Shown here piece after piece: positions 43,474 through 54,400 of a DNA stretch of 64,000 nt. The position numbers and the translations under genes were made by a program. The stretch is from Sediminibacterium sp. C3. GTDB lineage: Bacteria; Bacteroidota; Bacteroidia; Chitinophagales; Chitinophagaceae. The notes beneath the pieces were generated by a model that worked only from the letters and a program-made list of their open reading frames with translations, made no database searches and was not told the origin of the DNA. The DNA lies in contig NZ_KI669560.1 of assembly GCF_000508085.1 (NCBI RefSeq), positions 650,219-714,218 of the forward strand, read 5' to 3'. Numbering within the stretch: the first letter of the stretch is position 1; the number at the start of each line of letters is the position of its first letter.

Positions 43474-44661
43474 TTAGTATAACATGGTTTTGTAGGGATA
43501 GCGAATGGCATATAATTCCCGTACCTTTTCAAGAATAATATCTCTTAACGCATCCATATTTTGTCTTTCTGTAGCTGAAACAAATACACAATTGCCATTG
43601 GTGGCCAAATCCCATTTGTCTTTCAGGTCCTTTAATATTTCTTCTTTCACTGAATCTTCCAACCACTCATCAAAGTTCTTCTGAACGTATAAATCCATTT
43701 TATTAAAAATGGTCAGCATGGGTTTTTCAAAAGCCTTTAATTCCTGGAGCGTTTTGTTTACAACGCCTATCTGGTCTTCATACTGCGGATGCGAAATATC
43801 TACCACATGCAATAAGATATCTGCTTCTCTTACTTCATCCAATGTGCTCTTGAAACTCTCAACCAGATGATGCGGAAGCTTTCTGATAAACCCTACTGTA
43901 TCACTCAATAAAAAGGGTGTGTTCTCAAAAACCACTTTACGGGTGGTGGTATCAAGGGTGGCAAATAATTTATTCTCAGCAAATACCTCACTCTTGCTTA
44001 ATACCGTCATGAGTGTGCTCTTGCCCACATTGGTATACCCAACCAGCGCAACACGTATGAATTCTCCACGTTCTTTTCGTTGCGTAAAAGCCTGTTTGTC
44101 TATTTCGCTCAAACGCTTGCGCAGTAAGGCTATCTTGTCTTTTACAATACGACGGTCTGTCTCTATTTCTGTTTCACCTGGACCACGTGTTCCAATACCA
44201 CCTCCTTGTCTTTCCAGGTGTTTCCACATCCCTTTTAATCTGGGAAGTAAATACTGATACTGGGCAAGCTCTACCTGTACTTTTGCCTGAGCTGTTCTTG
44301 CTCTGCGGGCAAAAATGTCCAGGATCAAATCGCTTCGATCAATGGTTTTAACATTGAGCTCTTTTTCAATATTGGAGATCTGAGAACCGGTTAATTCATC
44401 GTCAAAAATGACAAGGGTAATATTCTTGCCGTTCAGATAATCTTTAATTTCTTCCAGTTTTCCCTTTCCTACAAAGGTTCTGCTGTCGGGGTGAGCTAGT
44501 TTTTGGGTAAAACGTTTAACAGTTTTCGCACCTGCTGTTTCCGATAAAAATGCCAGTTCATCTAGGTATTCTTCTGCCTGTTCTGTAGTTTGATCTTTTA
44601 AGATCACACCCACCAGAACGGCTTTCTCCTCAACGGAAATCAGTTGTTTTTTTTCTATCAA
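43474..44661 (-). CDS. hflX: GTPase HflX
   Basis: The 395-residue protein has the HflX N-terminal domain (SRTFVGKGKLEEIKDYL, VIFDDELTGSQISNIEKEL), a coiled-coil linker with GERERQGGG-like GGGIGTRGPGETEIETDRR, and the G domain. The G-domain motifs are GYTNVGKSTL (G1), DTVGFIRKLPHHLVESFKST (G3) and NKMD (G4). HflX rescues and splits stalled ribosomes. It is followed directly by the Rieske gene. Confidence 0.95.
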   Translation of the reverse strand: MIEKKQLISVEEKAVLVGVILKDQTTEQAEEYLDELAFLSETAGAKTVKRFTQKLAHPDSRTFVGKGKLEEIKDYLNGKNITLVIFDDELTGSQISNIEKELNVKTIDRSDLILDIFARRARTAQAKVQVELAQYQYLLPRLKGMWKHLERQGGGIGTRGPGETEIETDRRIVKDKIALLRKRLSEIDKQAFTQRKERGEFIRVALVGYTNVGKSTLMTVLSKSEVFAENKLFATLDTTTRKVVFENTPFLLSDTVGFIRKLPHHLVESFKSTLDEVREADILLHVVDISHPQYEDQIGVVNKTLQELKAFEKPMLTIFNKMDLYVQKNFDEWLEDSVKEEILKDLKDKWDLATNGNCVFVSATERQNMDALRDIILEKVRELYAIRYPYKTMLY

Positions 44662-44670
44662 TGGGTTGAA

Positions 44671-45396
44671 TTATAATCCGCTAATTGAAATACCTAAAGA
44701 AAATCTGTTCATGGAAGGGCCAGCGCCGTCTTTTAGAACCGAACTGATATAGTAGCTTCCCTGTAATCCAATGATACCATATCCAACACGACCTGTGATA
44801 GCCAGAGAGGTTCCGTTAAAGTATTTTTTGGTTACTTCTTTTTGAACAAAGCTATTACCATAAACGGTTTGGTTGTTTTTGTCAACCAGGTTTTTACCCT
44901 TGGTATGAGCTCTTAAAAGAGTACCCACTTTTGCACCAATTGCAAATTTCCAGGACTTGGCCGGATTTTCCGGATTGGTATAGTAACGTAGTTCTACGGG
45001 TATCTCAAGGAAAATATTGGTTACTTTAAATTTGTCAAAATGGTTAATGCTATCCGCAATGGTAAAAGGCAGACGAGCTGCATTTGCTTTGATATTAACG
45101 TTTACATTGTCAAAGAAAATATTGCTGGAACCAATACCGGCACCATAAGACAGACTGAACTTCTTATTGTTTTTAAAAGGCTTATCAAACATCACATAGA
45201 AGTTGAAATGTCTGCTAAAACCGTTTCCGGTTCTTACACTATCGGGTCTGTTTGTCCAGCTGTCTGAACCATATTGAATCATAAAGTGGTCTTTGGATCG
45301 CCCACTCAGGTCAATTTTACTCCAATCTTTTTTTGTTGTTTGAGCAGCGGCACCCAGTCCTGCAAGCGTAGCAATTACTAGAAATATTCTTTTCAT
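44671..45396 (-). CDS. Secreted outer-membrane beta-barrel-like protein
   Basis: I choose ATG 45396 (MKRIFLVIATLAGLGAAAQTT), giving 241 residues with a clean signal peptide. The rest has alternating amphipathic strands (FSLSYGAGIGSSNIFFDNV, FAIGAKVGTLLRAHTKG, LAITGRVGYGIIGLQGSYYIS), ending FSLGISISGL, typical of an outer-membrane barrel (PorT/OmpA-like beta-barrel of Bacteroidetes). Role unknown. Confidence 0.75.
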   Translation of the reverse strand: MKRIFLVIATLAGLGAAAQTTKKDWSKIDLSGRSKDHFMIQYGSDSWTNRPDSVRTGNGFSRHFNFYVMFDKPFKNNKKFSLSYGAGIGSSNIFFDNVNVNIKANAARLPFTIADSINHFDKFKVTNIFLEIPVELRYYTNPENPAKSWKFAIGAKVGTLLRAHTKGKNLVDKNNQTVYGNSFVQKEVTKKYFNGTSLAITGRVGYGIIGLQGSYYISSVLKDGAGPSMNRFSLGISISGL

Positions 45397-45572
45397 TTTG
45401 GTTGATTGCAAGATTATTCCCCTTGCAAGGCTGCAAAAATAATCAAAATGAATGCATCCGATTGGTTAAAAATTAGTCAAATGGGGTTATAATGCAGGGT
45501 ATTTTCACAATTTTCACGATAAACGCCATATAAAATTTATATTTATGGCTCGTAGCACGTAAAACGAAAGGG

Positions 45573-46364
45573 ATGAATACGGATTTTTTAAAGGGAAAAA
45601 GGATTTTAATAGCAGAAGACGACTTTGTGAATCAAAAGTTGATCACACACTCCTTAAATGTTACCGGAGCCAGCTTTGATATTGCCGGTAATGGCGCGGA
45701 AGCTATTGAAATGTTGAAGCAAAACCCTTATGACCTGATTTTGATGGACATTAATATGCCGGAAATGGATGGATTTGAAGCCACTCAAATCATCAGGGCC
45801 GAAATTAACAAGGAGATTCCGATTATTGCGATGACAGGCTGGAGCAGTCGTGCCGAAGGAGACAAGTTTACCAGAATGGGAATGAATGCCTGTTTGGCAA
45901 AGCCATTTGGACTGGAAGCATTATATAAAACCCTGGATGAAATATTCAATGCCCCACCACCCGTAAAGCCCAATAATGCCAATTTTGGTGTTAAAGCACC
46001 AGACACTGTGTCTACAGTTGCCGTTGATTTAGATATGCTGAATGAACTGGCAGAGGGTGACAATGAATATAAAACTACCATCATCAACATGTTTTTGGAA
46101 AGTATGCCGGAAAGCATACAAAAAATGGAAGATGATCTGGCCGCTGAGAACTGGGAAAACTTTTACAAGTCTGCTCACTACGCAAAATCCTCCTTATCTG
46201 TAGTAAGGGTTCCGGACATGCATACATTGGCTAATACCATGGAAGTTAATGCTAAAAAGCTGGAAAAGCTGGAAACCATTCCCCCTTCTTTGCAATTGTT
46301 TAAAAAGTACTTCGAGTTGGCCAAAGATGTATTACATGAAGAGATCAAAAAACTCGGAGCTTAA
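45573..46364 (+). CDS. Response regulator with C-terminal Hpt-like domain
   Basis: The 263-residue protein has a receiver domain (1-125) with phospho-acceptor D59 in LILMDINMPEMDG and Lys in CLAKPFG. A Pro-rich linker follows, then a helical domain (about 150-260) containing SAHYAKSSLSVV, an Hpt motif with phospho-His near 200. A REC-Hpt protein works as an intermediate in a phosphorelay and has no DNA-binding output. It stands alone, 25 bp before the helicase gene, so its kinase is elsewhere. Confidence 0.85.
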   Translation: MNTDFLKGKRILIAEDDFVNQKLITHSLNVTGASFDIAGNGAEAIEMLKQNPYDLILMDINMPEMDGFEATQIIRAEINKEIPIIAMTGWSSRAEGDKFTRMGMNACLAKPFGLEALYKTLDEIFNAPPPVKPNNANFGVKAPDTVSTVAVDLDMLNELAEGDNEYKTTIINMFLESMPESIQKMEDDLAAENWENFYKSAHYAKSSLSVVRVPDMHTLANTMEVNAKKLEKLETIPPSLQLFKKYFELAKDVLHEEIKKLGA

Positions 46365-46389
46365 TTAGTTTACTTAATTATATATCATT

Positions 46390-47760
46390 TTGAATTTTAG
46401 AGAACTCGGTTTAACTGAAAAACTGCTGGAGGGGATTGATGCCATGGGCTATGAAACAGCCACTCCTGTTCAGGCGCAGGTGATTCAACCCATACTCGAA
46501 GGAAGAGATATCATTGCATCTGCACAAACCGGAACCGGTAAAACGGCAGCCTTTTTATTACCGATTATTCATAAGATGTTAACGCAGCCACATTCGGCTC
46601 ATCATATTAACGCCCTGATTATTGTTCCTACCCGTGAGCTGGCAATTCAGATTTCTGAGACCATGGAAGGGCTGGGTTATTTTACGGATATAAGTTGTAT
46701 TGCGGTATATGGTGGTGGAGACGGAAGTTCATTTACTGCAGAAAAGAAAGCCTTAAGCAGTGGGGTGGACATGGTGGTTTGTACACCCGGCAGAATGATT
46801 GCTCATTTAAATATGGGCTATGTAAAAATGCAGGAAGTACAATATCTGGTATTGGATGAAGCAGACAGAATGCTCGACATGGGTTTTCATGATGATCTCA
46901 TGAAAATCATTTCCTTCCTGCCAAAACAAAGACAAAGCCTTTTATTTTCTGCAACCATGCCTCAGAAAATGAGAGAGCTGGCCAGAAAGTTATTGAACAA
47001 TCCTGCAGAAATAAATATTGCGGTTTCTAAACCACCAGAGCAAATATTACAACAGGCATATGTGGTATATGAGCCACAAAAAATTCCGCTGATTAAATAT
47101 GTGCTAACGCACCAAACATATACCCGCGTCATTATTTTTTGCTCTAAAAAGCAGAATGTAAAACAACTGGCTTCTGAATTAAAACGTGCTAAATTATCCG
47201 TAGAAGAAATTCATTCAGATTTATTGCAAGACAAGCGAGAACAGGTATTGCAGGATTTCAGAAACAGAAAATTAAAAATTCTGGTGGCCACCGATATTTT
47301 AAGTCGTGGTATTGATATTGAAGAAATTGAATTGGTCATTAATTACGACGTACCCAATGATGGTGAAGATTATATCCATCGCATTGGAAGAACAGCCCGT
47401 GCAGCCACTTCAGGAACTGCCATCACATTTATCAGCGAACCCGAGCAAAGAAAGTTTTTACAGATAGAAGAATTGTTGGGCAAGCCGGTGGAGAAAATTC
47501 CGGTTCCTGAATCTTTTGGTCCTGCGCCGGAATATGCGCCAAGAGCATTCAAACCAGGTGCGCACCGCGGAAATCGCCCACCGCAAAAAGGCAGACCGAA
47601 TCAGTTCAGACCAGGCCAACCGCGACAAAATCAAAATAGGTCTGCTCAGCCAAATAGAAATCAATCCAATCATAATCAAAGGCAAGGTAATCAGGGAAAT
47701 ATTAAATTAAATTCATCTGACCCAAAGCCAATTGATAATAAAGAAAAGAAGGATAATTAA
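46390..47760 (+). CDS. DEAD-box RNA helicase (RhlE type)
   Basis: The 456-residue helicase starts at TTG 46390, because family members begin at MNFxxLGL and no ATG lies nearby. Motifs: Q motif GYETATPVQAQ, I AQTGTGKTAA, II VLDEADRM, III SAT, VI HRIGRTAR. The C-terminal 75 residues are Gln/Asn/Arg/Pro-rich and disordered, probably binding RNA. It remodels RNA or ribosome assembly intermediates. Its stop shares TTAA with the convergent lactonase gene. Confidence 0.93.
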   Translation: MNFRELGLTEKLLEGIDAMGYETATPVQAQVIQPILEGRDIIASAQTGTGKTAAFLLPIIHKMLTQPHSAHHINALIIVPTRELAIQISETMEGLGYFTDISCIAVYGGGDGSSFTAEKKALSSGVDMVVCTPGRMIAHLNMGYVKMQEVQYLVLDEADRMLDMGFHDDLMKIISFLPKQRQSLLFSATMPQKMRELARKLLNNPAEINIAVSKPPEQILQQAYVVYEPQKIPLIKYVLTHQTYTRVIIFCSKKQNVKQLASELKRAKLSVEEIHSDLLQDKREQVLQDFRNRKLKILVATDILSRGIDIEEIELVINYDVPNDGEDYIHRIGRTARAATSGTAITFISEPEQRKFLQIEELLGKPVEKIPVPESFGPAPEYAPRAFKPGAHRGNRPPQKGRPNQFRPGQPRQNQNRSAQPNRNQSNHNQRQGNQGNIKLNSSDPKPIDNKEKKDN

Positions 47761-48887
47761 TCAACGAACTTCAGGCAAACGGGTTTCGAAACCTCAATTC
47801 GTTTTCCCGTATCCGTTAGTTTTCCTGTTTGTAAATTTCTTTTAAAAACAACCACCTCGTTACTGTTTTGATTGGCAGCTAATAAAAATTTTCCTGTTGG
47901 GTCTATGGCAAAATTCCTTGGTGCCAGACCTAGCGTTGGTTCTGATCCCACCCATTGCAACCAGCCATTTTGCCCAATTTTAAAAATAGCCAGGTCATTG
48001 AAGTCGGCCCGGTTGGAAGCGTATAAAAATTTTCCATCCGGTGATACATGAATATCAGCAGCGCCAGATTTTTTTTCGTCGCCCTTTACAAACATATTTA
48101 CCTGCTGTAGTTTTCTGAGCGTACCCTTTGTAAAGTTCAATACAGTAACAGATCCTGTTAGTTCCTGAACTGCATATACAATGGGTTTGGTGGGATGAAA
48201 ACTGATATGTCTTGGACCATCACCCGGATTGCAATTAAACACAGAAAGAGGCTTTTGTGAAACGGGACGGGTATTGTTCAGGTTTAAGCCATATACGCTA
48301 ATCTGATCGGTGCCCAAATCCTGCACCAATAAATATTTTTCATCGGGAGAAATAAAGGCAGAATGCACATGTGGTTTGTCTTGTCTTGATTTATTGGCAC
48401 TGCTGCCAGTGTGTTGAATGGTTTGTACCGCATTGCTCAGGCTTCCATCGGCTTCAATGCGCATCACACTAAAATTTCCTCCTGAATAATTTGACACAAA
48501 TACAAAACGATTTTTGGAATCTATACTAATATGACAAGGATGGTCGCCACCGCTTAAAACCGTATTCAGTAATTGAAAACTACCGGATACTTTATCGAAT
48601 TGATATGCGGATACTGCACCCATGCCATTGCCCAATTCGTTTACTGCATATATATTGGGTTTATTTGCGGCGATTGCTAAAAAGGAAGGATCCGCTGCTG
48701 CTGTTTTGCTTATCAACTCAGCTGAACCATTGGCATTGAATTGGTAATTATAAATACCCTCTGTTACAGTTCCATTGGTATAACTGCCAATCAACAATCT
48801 CTGACTGCCAGGCTTTTGTGCAGTAATGGATAAAAATGGAATAAGGGTAAAGAAGAGGTTTAGCAATCCTTTTATTAATCGGTTCAT
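47757..48887 (-). CDS. Secreted 6-phosphogluconolactonase-like seven-bladed propeller
   Basis: I choose ATG 48887 (MNRLIKGLLNLFFTLIPFLSITAQ), giving a signal peptide and a mature lactonase-fold domain. Typical repeats include RLLIGSYTNGTVTEGIYNY, HPCHISIDSKNRFVFVSNYSGG, GPRHISFHPTKPIVYAVQEL and PRNFAIDPTGKFLLAANQ. Relatives (Pgl/YbhE, DUF/lactonase family PF10282) are cytoplasmic lactonases, but this protein is exported, so the substrate is unclear. Confidence 0.88.
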   Translation of the reverse strand: MNRLIKGLLNLFFTLIPFLSITAQKPGSQRLLIGSYTNGTVTEGIYNYQFNANGSAELISKTAAADPSFLAIAANKPNIYAVNELGNGMGAVSAYQFDKVSGSFQLLNTVLSGGDHPCHISIDSKNRFVFVSNYSGGNFSVMRIEADGSLSNAVQTIQHTGSSANKSRQDKPHVHSAFISPDEKYLLVQDLGTDQISVYGLNLNNTRPVSQKPLSVFNCNPGDGPRHISFHPTKPIVYAVQELTGSVTVLNFTKGTLRKLQQVNMFVKGDEKKSGAADIHVSPDGKFLYASNRADFNDLAIFKIGQNGWLQWVGSEPTLGLAPRNFAIDPTGKFLLAANQNSNEVVVFKRNLQTGKLTDTGKRIEVSKPVCLKFVD

Positions 48888-48983
48888 AGCGAGCAATTCA
48901 AGTGTATTGATACCATAAATATCGGCCTTTCTTGGCAAACCCCGATTGTTACATATGTTACTGAACAGGCTTTTTAACGGTTC

Positions 48984-48991
48984 TACTTTTG
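48984..48991 (+). promoter_or_regulatory. Candidate -7 box for the second efflux operon
   Basis: TACTTTTG matches TAnnTTTG exactly, 19 bases before the ATG of the outer-membrane channel gene. A TTG at 48946-48948 is too far upstream to be its partner. Confidence 0.4.
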
Positions 48992-49010
48992 TGTTCTTAA
49001 AATAGGAATT

Positions 49011-50318
49011 ATGAGATTATTGTCAATTTTTTTAGTGTCAATCCTCGGATTTCTTAGCGTAGAAGCACAGGAAATGCCTACCCAAATCCAGCTGGAAGAA
49101 GCATTAAGTCTGGCACAAAAAGCCAATCAGCAAATCAAAATTGCGCAGATTAATCAGCAGATTGCCAGCGCCAACGTAAAGCAAACCGAAGCTATTTGGT
49201 TGCCGCAGCTGAACCTTTCGTATACAGCAATGAATACCAACAACCCATTGAATGCATTTGGATTCAAGCTTCAGCAGGCCAATGTAACTGCAGCTGATTT
49301 TAATCCTGCATTATTAAATAACCCCGGCGCTACACCTAATTATCTTACTCAATTAAGTTTACAACAGCCCATTATAAATATGGATATGCTTCAAATGCGC
49401 AAAGCGGCTGAACAACAAGTCCAGATAAGTTCATTGCAAACAAAGAGAACAGAAGAAGCCGTTAAGATGCAGGTTACACAATTGTATCTGCAATTAAATT
49501 TTTTGTATCAGGCACTTGATGTTGTAAAAAGTGCCCTAATTACTTCTCAGTCAATTTATCAGTTTACTAAAAACAGATTTGATCAGGGGCTGATGCAAAA
49601 ATCTGATTTGCTCAATGTTGAAGTTCAGGTTAAAAATACTGAAACCCGTTTAAATGAGCTTTATTCTAATATAGCGCAGACTTCAGATCAGTTGGGTCTG
49701 ATGATGAATAAACCACAGGGTGTAATATATAAAACCACACCAGTTTCGCTTGATTTTGCAAAGGAACAATTACAAGCTATTCCAATGGACAGATCAGATT
49801 TAAAAGCAATGCAAACAGGATTGGGCATGTATGATATTGCTATAAAAGGATCTAAAATGAGCTGGCTCCCCAGATTGAATGCTTTTGCTAATTACCAATT
49901 GAACGACAGAAAAGCATTGGGGTTTAATGCAGGCTCTTATTTTGCGGGCATTCAATTGTCCTGGGATATTATCAAGGGTAATCAGACAAAAAATAAGATT
50001 GCTACTCAAACGATAGAAAAAGCTAAACTACAGGAACAGTTGGCTGCAAGATTTAATCAGGAACAGACCGAACTGCAAAATACAATCCGTAAAATTAAAG
50101 ATGCTAGGTATAAATATCAGCAATTGGAAACCTCAATAGCACAGGCCGACGAATCTTTAAGAATATTACAAAACAGATATCAGCAGGGGCTGGTTAGCAC
50201 CAATGATATACTGCTTGCTCAAACGCAGCTTTCTCAACAAAAACTACAGCAGGCAGAAGCCAAATTGATGGAACAGGCTGCTATTAATTACTATGAATTT
50301 TTAACAACAGTTAAGTAA
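49011..50318 (+). CDS. TolC-family outer-membrane efflux protein
   Basis: After a signal peptide (MRLLSIFLVSILGFLSVEAQ) the 435-residue protein shows two OEP repeats of long coiled helices (LSLAQKANQQIKIAQINQQI; LLAQTQLSQQKLQQAEAKLM). It is the first gene of the second tripartite system, followed at 18 bp by the adaptor. Unlike the first system, the channel gene precedes adaptor and pump and the protein is not a lipoprotein. Confidence 0.92.
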   Translation: MRLLSIFLVSILGFLSVEAQEMPTQIQLEEALSLAQKANQQIKIAQINQQIASANVKQTEAIWLPQLNLSYTAMNTNNPLNAFGFKLQQANVTAADFNPALLNNPGATPNYLTQLSLQQPIINMDMLQMRKAAEQQVQISSLQTKRTEEAVKMQVTQLYLQLNFLYQALDVVKSALITSQSIYQFTKNRFDQGLMQKSDLLNVEVQVKNTETRLNELYSNIAQTSDQLGLMMNKPQGVIYKTTPVSLDFAKEQLQAIPMDRSDLKAMQTGLGMYDIAIKGSKMSWLPRLNAFANYQLNDRKALGFNAGSYFAGIQLSWDIIKGNQTKNKIATQTIEKAKLQEQLAARFNQEQTELQNTIRKIKDARYKYQQLETSIAQADESLRILQNRYQQGLVSTNDILLAQTQLSQQKLQQAEAKLMEQAAINYYEFLTTVK

Positions 50319-50336
50319 AATATTAAAACCACTAAA

Positions 50337-51440
50337 ATGAAAATAAATTACAAATTAGTCATTGCTGGAGCTATCATAACTACGTTTACAGCTACTGCTT
50401 GTGGAGATAAAAAAAGTGCAGAGACTGTTGTTTCTGAAGCACCTGTTGAAGTTGTATTAGCAAATGCCGGGACCAATGTTACAAATGGTAATTTTGAAAT
50501 TACTGGTCAAATCGAAGGCATTCAATCAGCCAATATTTCTACCCGAGTAATGGGTACCATTACCAGTATGCGGGTAAAAGCAGGAGATATAGTTAAGCAA
50601 GGTCAGGTATTATTTACGATTAATGCCAGTGATATTAAAGCCAAGACGGCTCAAACAGAAGCCATGATAGCTCAGGCGGAAGCTGCTTTTAAAAATGCAC
50701 AAAAAGATCACGAAAGATTTACTGCACTTTATAAACAACAGAGTGCTACTGCAAAGGAATTGGAACAAATATCCTTACAGTATACTTCTGCGAAAGCGAA
50801 CCTGGATGCGGCAAAGCAAATGAAAAATGAAGTCAACGCAAATTTGGCTTATACAACCGTTACTGCTCCTTTTTCAGGTGTAATTTCTCAAAAGAATGCT
50901 GAAGCTGGTAGCATTGCCAGTCCAGGTATGCCTATTTTAACTTTAGAGCAAACCGGTAATTTACAGGTAAGTGCGATGGTGCCGGAAAATTTAATTGCAA
51001 GTATTTCAACCGGACAAGCTGTTGAAATGTATGTGCAAGCTGTTAATAAGAAAGTGAATGGAAAGGTAATTCAGGTAAATCCTTCATCTCAGTTTACCGG
51101 AGGGCAATACATTGTAAAAATTAGTTTGCCTCAGGCAGACATGAAAAGTTTTTATTCAGGCATGTTTGTTAATATAATGGTTCCGGTTACTGAAATAACA
51201 TTAGCAGAAAAAGTGAATAAGGCCATAAGTGTTCCGGAATCAAGTATTGTTTATAAAAACCAACTTACTGGTATTTACACAATTACTGCCGAGAATACAG
51301 CACTTTTAAGATGGGTAAGATTAGGAAAAAATCAATCAGGTCAAATTGAGGTTTTGTCTGGACTATCTGAAGGTGAAAAATATATTGTGAGTGCCAAGGG
51401 GAACCTTTATAACGGTGTACCTGTAAAGATTGCAAAATAA
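50337..51440 (+). CDS. RND periplasmic adaptor lipoprotein
   Basis: The 367-residue adaptor has lipobox TATAC (Cys at about 22). It has a lipoyl half GTITSMRVKAGDIVKQGQ, a coiled-coil hairpin (100-160), the second lipoyl part AYTTVTAPFSGVISQKNAEAG, and beta-barrel/MP domains to the end. It connects pump and channel. It lies between the channel and pump genes in one operon. Confidence 0.92.
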   Translation: MKINYKLVIAGAIITTFTATACGDKKSAETVVSEAPVEVVLANAGTNVTNGNFEITGQIEGIQSANISTRVMGTITSMRVKAGDIVKQGQVLFTINASDIKAKTAQTEAMIAQAEAAFKNAQKDHERFTALYKQQSATAKELEQISLQYTSAKANLDAAKQMKNEVNANLAYTTVTAPFSGVISQKNAEAGSIASPGMPILTLEQTGNLQVSAMVPENLIASISTGQAVEMYVQAVNKKVNGKVIQVNPSSQFTGGQYIVKISLPQADMKSFYSGMFVNIMVPVTEITLAEKVNKAISVPESSIVYKNQLTGIYTITAENTALLRWVRLGKNQSGQIEVLSGLSEGEKYIVSAKGNLYNGVPVKIAK

Positions 51441-51460
51441 TTGCCAAAGCATTTAAACAA

Positions 51461-54400
51461 ATGAAAATGGAAAAAGGATTATCAGGAAATATAGCAAAAG
51501 CATTTTTGCAGTCCAAACTTACCATTCTGCTGATGGTTGCCTTCTTACTTATTGGCGGTTATAGTACTTTATTAATGCCAAGAGAGGAAGAACCTCAGAT
51601 TCAGGTTCCTATGGCTGATATTTTTATTGCCTATCCGGGAGCAAGTCCAAAAGAAGTTGAAACAAAAGTATCTGCTCCTCTAGAAAAAGTTATTTCAAAT
51701 ATAAAGGGAGTAGAATATGTTTATTCTACATCAATGAGTGGCCAAACCATGCTGATTGTTCAGTTTTTGGTAGGGGAAGATGTTGAACGTTCACTCGTAA
51801 AGCTCTATAGTGAAATCATGAAGAATATGGATAAAATGCCGCAAGGTGTTTCCATGCCTTTGATCAAAACCAGAGCAATTGATGATGTTCCTGTTTTTGG
51901 ACTAACACTCTGGGGTGAAAAATATGATGACTATCAATTGAAACAGGTTGCTCAGGAATTGTCGAATGAGTTAAAAAAGTCCAACGATGTATCTGATATC
52001 AATATTATCGGAGGAAGAGCAAAAGAGGTAAAAGTACTTTTGAATAAGACTTTAATGGCAGCTAATCATGTTGACTTTTTATCTATATCTAAAGCAATTG
52101 GTGGAGCAAATACACAATCACAAAGTGGTAGTTTTTATAAAAATGACAGCTCATTCGCTGTACTTACCGGTAATTTTCTTAGCTCAGCCGAAGACGTGGC
52201 TTCATTGGTGATTGGTATGAATAGCGGGACGCCTGTTTATTTAAAGCAGGTGGCAACCGTTACAGAGTCTCCGGCAACTTCAAGTCAATATGTATTTTAT
52301 GGTTACGGTCAGGCCGATACGGCGGGATTTAAAAAGTTTTCTGCATCGTATCCTGCTGTAACATTAGCTATTGCCAAGAAGAAGGGCGCAGATGCCATGA
52401 AGCTTTCTGATAATATTTTATCGAAAGTAGAATCCCTTAAAAAGGATTTGATACCATCAGATATTCAGGTAACTGCAACCAGAAACTATGGTGAATCTGC
52501 AGCTCATAAAGTATCTGAATTATTATTCCACTTATTTATTTCAATTGTTGTAGTAACGCTTTTTGTAATGCTGGCCATGGGCTGGAGAGGTGGTTTGGTT
52601 GTATTTCTTTCTGTACCGGTAACTTTTGCATTGACCTTGTTTAGTTATTATGCAATGGATTATACACTGAACCGGATTACTTTATTTGCCTTGGTATTCA
52701 TTACAGGTATTGTAGTGGATGATTCAATTATCATTGCTGAAAATATGCACCGTCACTTTAAAATGCGTAAACTGCCGCCTCTGCAAGCCGCTATTTATGC
52801 CATTAATGAAGTCGGTAACCCAACCATACTTGCCACTTTCACTGTAGTAGCGGCCGTACTTCCAATGGCATTTGTTTCCGGCTTAATGGGGCCTTATATG
52901 AGCCCAATGCCTATTGGAGCATCTATTGCTATGTTGCTTTCATTGATTGTTGCCTTAACCTTAACTCCCTATTTAGGATATATTTTCTTAAGAGAAAAGG
53001 AAAAACGCGGTAGTGAAGATCATTCACATGGAAGTCATTCTTTGGAAGCATCAGGCATCTATAAAATCTATAACTCATTCATTCAGCCTATGCTGGAAGT
53101 AAGATGGAAGCGATGGGCATTTATCATGGGTACCGTAGTTGTATTATTAGCCAGCATGTTACTTTTTTACACAAAATCTGTGGCGGTTAAAATGTTGCCT
53201 TTTGATAATAAGAATGAGTTTCAGGTAGTGATTGACATGCCTGAAGGTACAACACTGGAAAAAACAAACGCAGTGGCTAATGAGATAGCACAGTATGTAT
53301 CCAAACAGCCCATGGTGAAAAACTATCAGGGTTATATAGGAACAGCTGGTCCAATTAGTTTTAATGGATTGGTTAGACACTATGATTTAAGAAGAGGTGA
53401 TAATGTGGCAGATATACAAGTGAACCTGATTGATAAAGAAGAGCGCTCTCTGCAGAGTCATGATATAGCTAAGTCAATGCGTGAACCCATTCAGAAAATT
53501 GCTGCCAGGTATCATGCAAATGTAAAAATTGTTGAAGTTCCGCCAGGTCCTCCAGTTTTATCTACATTGGTAGCGGAAGTATATGGCCCTGACTATAAAC
53601 AACAGATTGAGATTGGCAGACAAATTGAACAGCTGTTCCGTAAAACACCTGATGTGGTTGATGCAGACTGGATGGTTGAAGATGATCAGTATGAATATAA
53701 GTTTACAGTTGACAAAGAAAAAGCAATGCGTTATGGAGTTGCAACAGCACAAGTGAATGCAATAGTTGCCGGCGGACTTTCAGGAATGCCTGTTGGGGTA
53801 ATTAATGCACCTAGTTCCTTTTCGCAAACTCCAATTCGTTTACAGTTAAAAGAGGAAGATAAAGCTGGTGTGAATGAAATTCTTGGATTGACAGTTACAG
53901 GAATGCAGGGCAATACAGTAAACTTGCGAGACATTGTTACTGTAAATAGACAGGTGAAAGACAAAAGTATTTACCGTAAAAATCAGAAGGAAGTTGTTTA
54001 TGTAATGGCTGATATGGCAGGTGAACTAGAGAGTCCATTCTATGCTATTTCTAAAATGTCTGACAGTATTTCAATGCTCAAAATACCTGCAGGTTACACT
54101 ATAAAAGAAGAATATACAAAGCAACCCGAAAGTCAGGATCAGTATTCACTTAAATGGGATGGAGAGTGGCAGATTACCTACGAAGTATTTAGAGATTTAG
54201 GAATTGCTTTCGCTGCAGTTATTCTGATCATCTATATGCTGATAGTAGGTTGGTTTCAGAATTTTACCGTTCCGGTAGTTATGCTTGCTGCAATCCCATT
54301 GAGTTTGGTTGGAATTATTCTTGGGCACTGGATGATGGATGCTTATTTTACCGCAACCTCTATGATTGGTTTTATTGCACTGGCTGGTGTAATGGTGCGA

